5,651 nucleotides of DNA from an uncultured Ruminococcus sp. (lineage in GTDB: Bacteria > Bacillota > Clostridia > Oscillospirales > Ruminococcaceae), in NCBI GenBank assembly GCA_902796865.1, contig CADBQZ010000081.1, forward strand, positions 1 through 5,651, in the 5' to 3' direction. Below are positions 1 to 5,651 of the stretch, one piece after another. Positions within the stretch are counted from its first letter, which is position 1. Every line of letters begins with the position of its first letter. The notes below the pieces were generated by a model that was not told the origin of the DNA, made no database searches, and was given only the letters and a program-made list of their open reading frames with translations. Position numbers and translations under genes: made by a program.

Positions 1-348
1 AATGTTCCTAAGCCGGGCATACCGGAATCCTTCAAGGTACTTATCAAGGAACTTCAGTCGCTTTGTCTCGATGTAAGAGTGCTTGATGAGAATCAGCAGG
101 AGATAGACCTTAAACAGTCATTTGATGATGACGATGATATAATCCCACAGCCTGTATCGTTTGCAGATGAAAATGCAGATGCTGAAAGCTACAGCGATAC
201 AGAAATGGAAGATGCAGGATATACGCTTGAAGATGCGGATCAGATGGACGATGATGACGAAGACATTATCGAGAGCATTGATGAGAGCACATCTGAAGAT
301 GATATGTTCAGCTTTGATGAGATTTCAATGGATGATGAGGAGATATGA
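1..348 (+). CDS. rpoB: RNA polymerase beta subunit, C-terminal end (partial)
   Basis: This is the last 115 codons of the beta subunit of DNA-directed RNA polymerase; the gene begins upstream of the window. The frame is open from base 1 and ends at TGA 346-348. The first 28 residues carry the highly conserved C-terminal signature ([17 protein letters not shown], then LDVRVL), which packs against beta-prime. The 87 residues after it form a strikingly acidic tail: 38 are Asp or Glu, the only basic residue is one Lys near its start, and there are runs of five and four Asp. Acidic tails of variable length are known at this place in Gram-positive beta subunits, but this one is long and probably disordered. 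A methionine at 79 could be mistaken for a small separate gene, but the upstream frame is clearly RpoB. The gene is followed 45 bases later by rpoC in the usual rpoBC order. Confidence 0.97.
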   Translation, partial: NVPKPGIPESFKVLIKELQSLCLDVRVLDENQQEIDLKQSFDDDDDIIPQPVSFADENADAESYSDTEMEDAGYTLEDADQMDDDDEDIIESIDESTSEDDMFSFDEISMDDEEI

Positions 349-358
349 TCCTCATCAT
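332..358 (+). repeat. Perfect inverted repeat spanning the rpoB stop codon
   Basis: Arms ATGATGAGGA (332-341) and TCCTCATCAT (349-358) are exact reverse complements, 10 bp each, with a 7-base loop (342-348). The rpoB stop codon TGA lies in the loop. No T-run follows, so this is not an intrinsic terminator. It may be an mRNA processing, stability or translation-coupling element between rpoB and rpoC. The arm sequence partly follows from the GAT-rich code of the acidic tail, so the left arm alone could arise by chance; the right arm is noncoding. Confidence 0.6.
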
Positions 359-381
359 AAGACCCTGTTAAAAGTTGATTT

Positions 382-386
382 GGAGG
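382..386 (+). promoter_or_regulatory. Ribosome binding site deciding the rpoC TTG start
   Basis: GGAGG sits 7 bases before TTG at 394, an ideal spacing. The frame upstream of this TTG holds three stops (346-348, 358-360 and 376-378) and no ATG or GTG after the last one, so TTG 394 is the only start that gives the conserved N-terminus. No promoter is evident in the 45-base rpoB-rpoC gap, so rpoC is presumably cotranscribed with rpoB. Confidence 0.9.
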
Positions 387-393
387 TTACGGT

Positions 394-3300
394 TTGGAAT
401 TCAATACATTTGATTCGATAAAAATAGGTCTTGCATCGCCTGAACAGATAAGAAGCTGGTCATACGGTGTTGTTGAAAGACCTGAAACTATAAACTACAG
501 AACTCAGAAACCTGAAAGGGACGGTCTTTTCTGTGAAAGGATATTCGGACCTACTAAGGACTGGGAATGTCACTGCGGAAAATTCAAGAAGATCCGTTTC
601 AAGGGCAAAGTCTGCGACCGATGCGGAGTTGAGGTCACAAGAGCAAAGGTAAGACGTGAGAGAATGGGCCACATCGAGCTGGCTGCTCCTGTTTCTCATA
701 TCTGGTACTTCAAGGGCACACCTTCAAGAATAGGACAGGTGCTCGAGATCTCTCAGAAAAGACTTGAAGAGATACTTTACTTTACAAAGTATATAGTTAT
801 CGACCCGGGCAATACCGGAGAGCTTATAAAGAAGCAGCTTCTTACTGAAAAGGAATACCTTGATGCAAGAGAAAAGTACGAGGACGATTTTGTAGCTGAA
901 ATGGGTGCAGAGGCTATACAGAAGCTTTTGCAGGAATATGACCCTGACAGATACGATGAATTCAAGAGAAGGCTTGTAAATTCAGGAAGAGTAGATCTTC
1001 ATGGTGAAAAAGTCAAGTGTACCCATTCACCGCTCACCTGTGACTGTGATGAATGTAAGGCTTTTTCAGAGCTTGACGTTGAATGGAGAAACAATCTCGA
1101 AGTTGCATCAGATGATCTTAAAGAGGAACTTAAAGATCTTCCGAACGGTCAGAAGAAAATAAAGCTTTTAAAGAGACTTGAAATAATAGAATCATTCAGG
1201 ATATCAGGAAATAAGCCTGAATGGATGGTACTTGATGTCGTTCCGGTAATACCGCCGGATCTTCGTCCTATGGTAATGCTCGACGGCGGACGTTATGCAA
1301 CATCAGACTTAAATGATCTCTACAGGAGAGTAATAAACAGAAATAACCGTTTAAAGAGAATGCTTGAGCTTGAAGCACCGGATATAATCGTAAGAAACGA
1401 AAAAAGAATGCTTCAGGAAGCTGTCGATGCCCTTATCGACAACGGCAGACACGGCAGACCGGTAACAGGTCCTAATAACCGTGCGCTTAAATCTCTTTCG
1501 GATATGTTAAAGGGTAAGCAGGGACGTTTCCGTCAGAACCTTCTCGGTAAGCGTGTTGACTATTCAGGACGTTCGGTTATCGTTGTAGGTCCGGAACTTA
1601 AAATGTATCAGTGCGGACTTCCTAAGGAAATGGCTCTTGAGCTTTTCAAGCCTTTTGTACTCAAAAGACTTGTTGATACAAAGGTGATAGCAAATATCAA
1701 GAGCGAAAGAAAAATGGTAGACAGAGCATCAGCGGAAGTATGGGACGCTTTGGAAAATGTCATAAAGGATCACCCTGTAATGCTCAACCGTGCGCCTACG
1801 CTTCACAGACTTGGAATACAGGCATTTGAGCCTATCCTTGTAGAGGGTCGTGCGATAAAGCTTCACCCACTTGTTTGTACAGCATTCAACGCTGACTTTG
1901 ACGGTGACCAGATGGCTGCTCATCTTCCTCTTTCAGCAGAAGCACAGGCAGAAGCAAGATTCCTTATGCTTGCAGCCAATAACCTTTTAAAGCCTTCTGA
2001 TGGTTGTCCTGTTGCCGTACCGTCTCAGGATATGGTGCTTGGTTCTTACTATCTTACTATGCAAAAAGACGGCGAAAAGGGCGAAGGCAAAGTATTCCGT
2101 GATGTTAATGAAGCGCTTATGGCTTATAACGAGCATGATGTAACACTTCATGCTGCAATAAAGGTAAGGATCACAAAGGAAATAGGCGACAAGACAGTTT
2201 CAAAGATCATAGACTGTACTGTCGGAAGACTAATTTTCAATGAAAATATCCCACAGAATCTCGGATATGTTGACAGAACAAATTCTGACAAGCAGTTTGA
2301 CCTTGAAATAGCATTCTTGGTCGGCAAAAAGCAGCTTTCAGATATAATCGAAAGATGTATCAGGATACACGGAACGACTACTACATCAGAAGTTCTCGAT
2401 AAGATAAAATCTCTTGGATATAAATACTCAACAAGAGCAGCCATAACAGTTGCTGTATGTGATGCAACTATACCTTCAGAAAAGAAGGATATACTTGCAG
2501 AAGCAGATAAGAAGATAGACATTATAACAGACCAGTATAACTTTGGTTATATTTCTTCTGAAGAAAAATCAAAGAAGGTCATCTCTGTATGGAACAATGC
2601 TACCGATGAAGTTACTGCTGCCCTTAAAAACGGACTTGACAAGTACAATCCAATTTTCATGATGGCGGATTCAGGTGCCCGTGGTAGTATCAACCAGATA
2701 AGACAGCTTGCAGGTATGCGTGGACTTATCGCCAATACATCAGGTACTACTATCGAGATCCCGATCAGAGCTAACTACCGTGAAGGTCTTAATATCCTCG
2801 AATACTTCATTTCATCACGAGGTGCGAGAAAAGGTCTTGCAGATACGGCGCTCCGTACTGCTGACTCAGGATACCTTACAAGACGACTTGTTGATGTATC
2901 GCAGGACGTTATCATATGTGAGCATGACGGCGGAACAGAAGACGGTATCGAAGTATACGAGATCAGAAATGGCAACGAGATGATCGAACCGTTAAAGGAA
3001 AGACTTATCGGCAGATATCTTGTAGATGATCTCAAGGACGAAAAGACCGGCGAGCTTATTATGTCAAAGGATAAGCTTATATCTGACGCTGATGCTTCAA
3101 AGATAGTAGCAAGCGGCGTTGAAAGAATAAAAATACGTTCAGTTCTTCACTGTAAAGCAAAACACGGTGTATGTGCTAAATGTTACGGTGCAAACCTTGC
3201 AAACGGCAATCTTGTTGGTGTCGGTGAAGCAGTAGGTATCATAGCAGCACAGTCTATCGGTGAACCTGGTACACAGCTTACTATGAGAACCTTCCATACG

Positions 3301-4125
3301 GGCGGTATCGCATCAGCCGAAGATATCACACAGGGTCTTCCTCGTGTCGAAGAATTGTTTGAAGCAAGAAGACCTAAGAGTGCGGCTATACTTTCAAGAA
3401 TTGACGGTACAGTTCATATCGAAGAGATCAAGACTACAAGAAATGTTATCGTTACAAATCACGAAACTAATGAGTCTGAGACTTATATGGTGCCGTATAA
3501 CTTCAAGATCCGTGTGAAAGAGAATGAAGAGATCAAGAAGGGTACAAAGCTTACTGAAGGTAACGTTTATCCTTCGGATATTCTTGATATACTTGATGTT
3601 CAGGCTGTACAGAATTATATTATCCATGAAGTACAGAAGGTTTACCGTTTGCAGGGTGTTGATATCAACGATAAGCATATCGAAGTTATCGTAAGACAGA
3701 TGCTCAGAAAGGTCAAGGTAGATGAACCGGGCAGCAGCTATCTGCTTACAGGAACCCTTATCGACAGCAAGGAAGTTGCTGCTGTAAACGAACAGATAAA
3801 GACAAGAATGGAAAATGGTGAGGAAAACTTGAGTTTCGTTACCACTGTTCCGGTGCTTCAGGGTATCACAAAGGCATCTTCAAATTCAGACAGCTTCCTG
3901 TCTGCTGCTTCCTTCCAGGAAACTACAAAGGCTCTTACAGATGCAGCTATCAGAGGCAAGGTCGATCATCTTGTCGGACTTAAAGAAAATGTACTCATTG
4001 GTAAGCTTATACCGGCAGGTACAGGTATGGATATATACAATAAGGTCCATATTGAAAAAACAGAAACTGCATCGGCTGAGGAAGAACAGCCTGAGGAGCA
4101 GCCAGCTGCTTCAACAGTGATCTGA
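394..4125 (+). CDS. rpoC: DNA-directed RNA polymerase beta-prime subunit
   Basis: Complete 1243-residue largest subunit of the core RNA polymerase, which holds the active-site metal and much of the DNA clamp. It begins with the rare start codon TTG. Visible landmarks in order: zinc ribbon with C59, C61, C74 and C77; an unusual insertion at about 181-243 with cysteines 209, 216, 218 and 221; clamp-helix coiled coil at about 305-350; the [18 protein letters not shown] block (385-402); the catalytic NADFDGDQM (499-507) with Mg-binding D501, D503 and D505; bridge helix around 795-830; second zinc site C842, C920, C927 and C930; trigger loop with M964 and H968. H968 is followed closely by the [16 protein letters not shown] block, so the large SI3 insertion of E. 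coli is absent, as in Gram-positive bacteria. The length is a little above the roughly 1200 residues usual for Firmicutes, explained by the insertion and by a Glu-rich C-terminal tail of about 25 residues. It ends at TGA 4123-4125 and is followed by a terminator. Confidence 0.99.
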   Translation: MEFNTFDSIKIGLASPEQIRSWSYGVVERPETINYRTQKPERDGLFCERIFGPTKDWECHCGKFKKIRFKGKVCDRCGVEVTRAKVRRERMGHIELAAPVSHIWYFKGTPSRIGQVLEISQKRLEEILYFTKYIVIDPGNTGELIKKQLLTEKEYLDAREKYEDDFVAEMGAEAIQKLLQEYDPDRYDEFKRRLVNSGRVDLHGEKVKCTHSPLTCDCDECKAFSELDVEWRNNLEVASDDLKEELKDLPNGQKKIKLLKRLEIIESFRISGNKPEWMVLDVVPVIPPDLRPMVMLDGGRYATSDLNDLYRRVINRNNRLKRMLELEAPDIIVRNEKRMLQEAVDALIDNGRHGRPVTGPNNRALKSLSDMLKGKQGRFRQNLLGKRVDYSGRSVIVVGPELKMYQCGLPKEMALELFKPFVLKRLVDTKVIANIKSERKMVDRASAEVWDALENVIKDHPVMLNRAPTLHRLGIQAFEPILVEGRAIKLHPLVCTAFNADFDGDQMAAHLPLSAEAQAEARFLMLAANNLLKPSDGCPVAVPSQDMVLGSYYLTMQKDGEKGEGKVFRDVNEALMAYNEHDVTLHAAIKVRITKEIGDKTVSKIIDCTVGRLIFNENIPQNLGYVDRTNSDKQFDLEIAFLVGKKQLSDIIERCIRIHGTTTTSEVLDKIKSLGYKYSTRAAITVAVCDATIPSEKKDILAEADKKIDIITDQYNFGYISSEEKSKKVISVWNNATDEVTAALKNGLDKYNPIFMMADSGARGSINQIRQLAGMRGLIANTSGTTIEIPIRANYREGLNILEYFISSRGARKGLADTALRTADSGYLTRRLVDVSQDVIICEHDGGTEDGIEVYEIRNGNEMIEPLKERLIGRYLVDDLKDEKTGELIMSKDKLISDADASKIVASGVERIKIRSVLHCKAKHGVCAKCYGANLANGNLVGVGEAVGIIAAQSIGEPGTQLTMRTFHTGGIASAEDITQGLPRVEELFEARRPKSAAILSRIDGTVHIEEIKTTRNVIVTNHETNESETYMVPYNFKIRVKENEEIKKGTKLTEGNVYPSDILDILDVQAVQNYIIHEVQKVYRLQGVDINDKHIEVIVRQMLRKVKVDEPGSSYLLTGTLIDSKEVAAVNEQIKTRMENGEENLSFVTTVPVLQGITKASSNSDSFLSAASFQETTKALTDAAIRGKVDHLVGLKENVLIGKLIPAGTGMDIYNKVHIEKTETASAEEEQPEEQPAASTVI
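934..1122 (+). other. Insertion in RpoC with a four-cysteine cluster
   Basis: This part of rpoC encodes residues of about 181-243, between the conserved [11 protein letters not shown] segment and the [12 protein letters not shown] segment leading to the clamp helices. In Bacillus-type beta-prime these blocks are joined by about a dozen residues (family knowledge from memory), so roughly 50 residues are extra here. The insert contains C209-x6-C216-x-C218-x2-C221 plus H211, a spacing suited to a small zinc-binding knuckle, and is otherwise charged. It falls in the region where Thermus beta-prime carries its large nonconserved domain, so the position is known to tolerate insertions. Metal binding is inferred only from cysteine spacing. 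Confidence 0.7.
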
Positions 4126-4160
4126 TATTAGAGCAATGTTATACAGACGGCAGTCATAAG

Positions 4161-4199
4161 ATAATGGCGAAGGGTAAAGAGCCTTTCGCCGTTATTTTT
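4161..4199 (+). terminator. Intrinsic terminator of the rpoBC transcript
   Basis: A 14-bp stem pairs 4161-4174 with 4182-4195 (core GGCGAA with TTCGCC, two G-U pairs) around a 7-base loop, and leads into a T-run at 4195-4199. It lies 35 bases after the rpoC stop and ends 22 bases before the start of the next gene, so it should separate the polymerase operon from the DUF368 gene, fully or partly. Confidence 0.9.
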
Positions 4200-4210
4200 G
4201 AAAAGGTAAA

Positions 4211-4217
4211 AGGGTGG
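4211..4217 (+). promoter_or_regulatory. Ribosome binding site of the DUF368 gene
   Basis: AGGGTGG precedes ATG 4222. An in-frame TAA at 4207-4209, with no other start codon between it and 4222, fixes ATG 4222 as the first possible start. The site follows the rpoC terminator very closely. The leader between stem and start codon is only 26 bases, and I see no convincing promoter in it. Confidence 0.7.
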
Positions 4218-4221
4218 AAAA

Positions 4222-5130
4222 ATGATATTTATATGCGGATTTTTAATGGCTCTTGCTGACAGCGTTCCCGGCGTATCAGGCGGTACCATAGCGTTTCTTT
4301 TAGGATACTATGATGATTTTATAGGTTCTCTTGATTCATTTGTACCGGGCGGAAGCAGCAAGGAAGAACGTAAGGAAAAGATCAAAACGGCTTTGAAATT
4401 TCTTTTAAGACTTGGTATTGGCTGGATAGCAGGCTTTGTTTCGGCAGTACTCGTTCTGACAAGCGTCTTCCAGCAGTATATCTATGAGGTAAGTTCACTG
4501 TTTTTAGGATTTATAATTTTCTCCATACCGCTTATAATAAAGGAGGAAATCGAAAGCATCAAGGGCAAATACTATAACCTGATATTTACAGTACTCGGAG
4601 CAGGGGTCGTTGTACTTATAACAATACTTAATCCGAATGACGGCGGAAGTACAGCTTCGGCAAGCGGTATACTGAGCTATCTGTACTTTACGCTGACAGG
4701 AATGCTTGCTATATCGGCGATGGTACTTCCGGGCATATCAGGAAGCACTATTCTTTTGATATTCGGAACATATCTTCCTGTTATGACAGCAATAAAGGGG
4801 CTTTTGCATTTTGACTTCAGCGGACTTACAGAAGTGATCTTTTTTGGCGCAGGCATTATAGCCGGAGTGCTTTTAATCATAAGATTATTGAAAAAGGCAC
4901 TTGAAAAATTCAGGTCACAGACTATATATGCAATACTTGGACTTATGCTGGGTTCGCTTTATGCTGTCGTGTGCGGACCGGAGACATTGAAAGATGCTCC
5001 GAAGCCCGCCATGACATTCAGTACATTCAGCATAATATTCTTCATCATAGGCGGCGCAGTAATAGGCGGACTTCAGCTTTTGAAGGTTTTCGGTGGAAAG
5101 AAAGCTTCTGACAATGAAGCGGAAGCATGA
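4222..5130 (+). CDS. DUF368 membrane protein, PopT-like undecaprenyl phosphate translocase
   Basis: A 302-residue integral membrane protein of the DUF368 family. Characterised members (PopT) move undecaprenyl phosphate back across the cytoplasmic membrane so that the lipid carrier can be reused for peptidoglycan and other envelope polymers. The family hallmark is a pair of related motifs, seen here as VPGVSGGTIAFLLG (15-28) and LPGISGSTILLIFG (169-182), which point to an internally duplicated fold with re-entrant segments. Other hydrophobic stretches lie at about 58-83, 86-106, 118-136, 203-223, 234-251 and 266-290. A charged cytoplasm-like loop rich in Lys and Glu spans 45-55, and the C-terminus is short and polar (KKASDNEAEA). 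The N-terminus is short ahead of the first motif, but an in-frame stop just upstream excludes a longer form. The gene is bracketed by two intrinsic terminators, so it is probably monocistronic or fed by read-through from rpoC. Family membership is firm; the exact substrate here is inferred. Confidence 0.92.
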   Translation: MIFICGFLMALADSVPGVSGGTIAFLLGYYDDFIGSLDSFVPGGSSKEERKEKIKTALKFLLRLGIGWIAGFVSAVLVLTSVFQQYIYEVSSLFLGFIIFSIPLIIKEEIESIKGKYYNLIFTVLGAGVVVLITILNPNDGGSTASASGILSYLYFTLTGMLAISAMVLPGISGSTILLIFGTYLPVMTAIKGLLHFDFSGLTEVIFFGAGIIAGVLLIIRLLKKALEKFRSQTIYAILGLMLGSLYAVVCGPETLKDAPKPAMTFSTFSIIFFIIGGAVIGGLQLLKVFGGKKASDNEAEA

Positions 5131-5141
5131 TAAGAGTTTTC

Positions 5142-5182
5142 TCCCCGGAGCGGTAAGTTTATATCGTTTCGGGGATTTTTTT
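5142..5182 (+). terminator. Intrinsic terminator after the DUF368 gene
   Basis: A 14-bp stem pairs 5142-5155 with 5162-5175 (core TCCCCG with CGGGGA, two G-U pairs) around a 6-base loop, followed by seven T residues (5176-5182). It starts 12 bases after the DUF368 stop codon and insulates the next gene, which has its own promoter. Confidence 0.94.
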
Positions 5183-5223
5183 ATGTAAAAACAAAAAAAT
5201 ATATCGAAGAGACAGGAAAAGTA

Positions 5224-5252
5224 TTGACAGCAGATAAAATATATGCTAATAT
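5224..5252 (+). promoter_or_regulatory. Sigma-A type promoter of the arsR-family gene
   Basis: A perfect -35 TTGACA (5224-5229), a 17-base spacer and -10 TAATAT (5247-5252) are preceded by TG in extended -10 position (5244-5245). An A-rich tract at about 5185-5200 just upstream could act as an UP element. Transcription should start near 5259, giving a leader of about 26 bases. The -10 is overlapped by the palindromic operator, so repressor binding would block polymerase. Confidence 0.88.
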
Positions 5253-5270
5253 ATGAACAGATATTCATAT
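5251..5270 (+). promoter_or_regulatory. ArsR/SmtB-type palindromic operator
   Basis: ATATGAA (5251-5257) and TTCATAT (5264-5270) form a perfect 7-bp inverted repeat with a 6-base centre. This matches the ATATGAA-type imperfect palindrome bound by SmtB/CzrA/CadC-like metal sensors. The site covers the last bases of the -10 and the predicted transcription start. A second, overlapping palindrome TTCATATGAA (5264-5273) shares the right half-site and reaches the ribosome binding site. The likely ligand is the repressor encoded directly downstream, giving autoregulation. Confidence 0.85.
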
Positions 5271-5271
5271 G

Positions 5272-5277
5272 AAAGGA
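5272..5277 (+). promoter_or_regulatory. Ribosome binding site of the arsR-family gene
   Basis: AAAGGA lies 7 bases before ATG 5285 and 10 before a second in-frame ATG at 5288. The spacing favours 5285, but the two cannot be separated with certainty and differ by a single Met. The site abuts the operator, so the bound repressor would cover the whole promoter-to-RBS region. Confidence 0.75.
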
Positions 5278-5284
5278 TGTTGAT

Positions 5285-5635
5285 ATGATGGACAGCAAAA
5301 ATGAATTCCTCCATGTACATGAAGAAAGTATAAAAAAAGTTTCAGAAAATATACCCGATGACGAAACGCTATATGATCTTGCAGAGCTTTTTAAGGTCTT
5401 CGGCGATTCTACAAGGATAAAGATACTTTACGCCCTTTTTACAACGGAGCTTTGTGTTTATGATATATCACAGCTTCTGAATGTAAGTCAGACAGCGGTA
5501 TCACATCAACTTAGGGTACTAAAAACAAATAAGCTTGTAAAGAGCCGAAAAGAAGGAAAGAATGTTTTTTATTCTCTTGCCGACGATCATGTATACAGTA
5601 TCATCGGACAGGGTATTGAGCATATAGAAGAATAA
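5285..5635 (+). CDS. ArsR/SmtB-family metal-sensing repressor, zinc/cobalt (alpha-5) type
   Basis: A 116-residue winged-helix repressor that releases its operator when metal binds. The fold is clear: LYDLAELFKVFGDSTRIKIL (29-48) is the family signature, residues of about 60-80 form the helix-turn-helix with SQTAVSHQLRVLK as recognition helix, and 86-98 form the wing. The C-terminal helix has D100-x-H102-x10-H113-x2-E116, exactly the SmtB-type alpha-5 site that binds zinc or cobalt across the dimer. The alpha-3 motif that reads ELCVCDL in arsenic and cadmium sensors is ELCVYDIS here: C57 remains but the second Cys is Y59. The N-terminus has H10 and H12 but no Cys, so the CadC-like thiolate site appears lost. 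It has its own promoter and a matching operator, and ends in TAA followed by two more in-frame TAA codons (5636-5641). A metal efflux or uptake gene may follow beyond the window; that is inference. The exact metal is not provable from sequence. Confidence 0.95.
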   Translation: MMDSKNEFLHVHEESIKKVSENIPDDETLYDLAELFKVFGDSTRIKILYALFTTELCVYDISQLLNVSQTAVSHQLRVLKTNKLVKSRKEGKNVFYSLADDHVYSIIGQGIEHIEE

Positions 5636-5651
5636 TAATAAATAAACGCCG

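Noticed and set aside
118..141. GAT-type trinucleotide runs in the rpoB end as a microsatellite or phase-variation tract
   Set aside because: The codons alternate between GAT and GAC and encode a purifying acidic tail; there is no long perfect repeat prone to slippage.
161..421. Met-rich open frame overlapping the rpoB end and the rpoC start
   Set aside because: It is the out-of-frame reading of the GAT-rich acidic tail; the low-complexity Met/Lys/Thr product has no ribosome site and no recognisable domain.
2148..2522. 124-codon open frame on the minus strand inside rpoC
   Set aside because: It is fully contained in well-conserved rpoC coding sequence, with a Ser/Ile/Leu-rich product typical of an antisense shadow.
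4160..4165. GATAAT as a possible -10 box for the DUF368 gene
   Set aside because: No acceptable -35 lies 16-18 bases upstream, and the bases form part of the rpoC terminator stem.
4539..4546. Perfect Shine-Dalgarno AAAGGAGG inside the DUF368 gene
   Set aside because: No ATG, GTG or TTG lies at a usable distance after it, and it simply encodes part of IKEEIES; at most it might slow ribosomes.
4915..5298. 127-codon open frame on the minus strand covering the DUF368 3' end, terminator and arsR promoter
   Set aside because: It runs through a terminator, a promoter and an operator that are clearly organised for the + strand, and its product has no recognisable family features.

Overview
The window reads as part of a Firmicutes (Clostridia) chromosome, most likely a Ruminococcus-like member of the Oscillospiraceae. 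This rests on three things: a compact beta-prime subunit without the large trigger-loop insertion of Proteobacteria, strong purine-rich Shine-Dalgarno sites, and a moderately AT-rich composition with heavy use of AGA, CTT and ATA codons. The genus is an inference from sequence style, not a database result. All four genes lie on the + strand and the region is almost fully coding.

Positions 1-348 hold the 3' end of rpoB (RNA polymerase beta), closing with a long, extremely acidic tail. After a 45-base gap containing a perfect inverted repeat around the rpoB stop codon, rpoC (beta-prime, 394-4125) starts at a TTG codon behind a clear GGAGG. It carries all expected catalytic and zinc motifs plus an insertion of about 50 residues with a four-cysteine cluster, upstream of the clamp helices. 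A strong intrinsic terminator at 4161-4199 ends the rpoBC unit.

Positions 4222-5130 encode a DUF368 membrane protein. This family includes PopT, a translocase that recycles undecaprenyl phosphate, the lipid carrier for cell-wall precursors. A second intrinsic terminator follows at 5142-5182.

The last 470 bases form a self-contained regulatory module: a near-consensus sigma-A promoter with extended -10, an ArsR/SmtB-type palindromic operator on its -10 and start region, and an ArsR/SmtB-family repressor (5285-5635). The repressor has an intact alpha-5 metal site (D-x-H-x10-H-x2-E) but a degraded alpha-3 cysteine pair, which points to zinc or cobalt sensing. It probably represses itself and perhaps a metal transporter gene lying beyond the window.

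The transcription genes, the lipid-carrier translocase and the metal sensor are separated by terminators and look like independent units that happen to be adjacent. No mobile element, CRISPR array, tRNA or rRNA is visible. No clearly new multi-gene system is present; the most unusual features are the cysteine-bearing insertion in RpoC, the hairpin around the rpoB stop and the single-site metal sensor.
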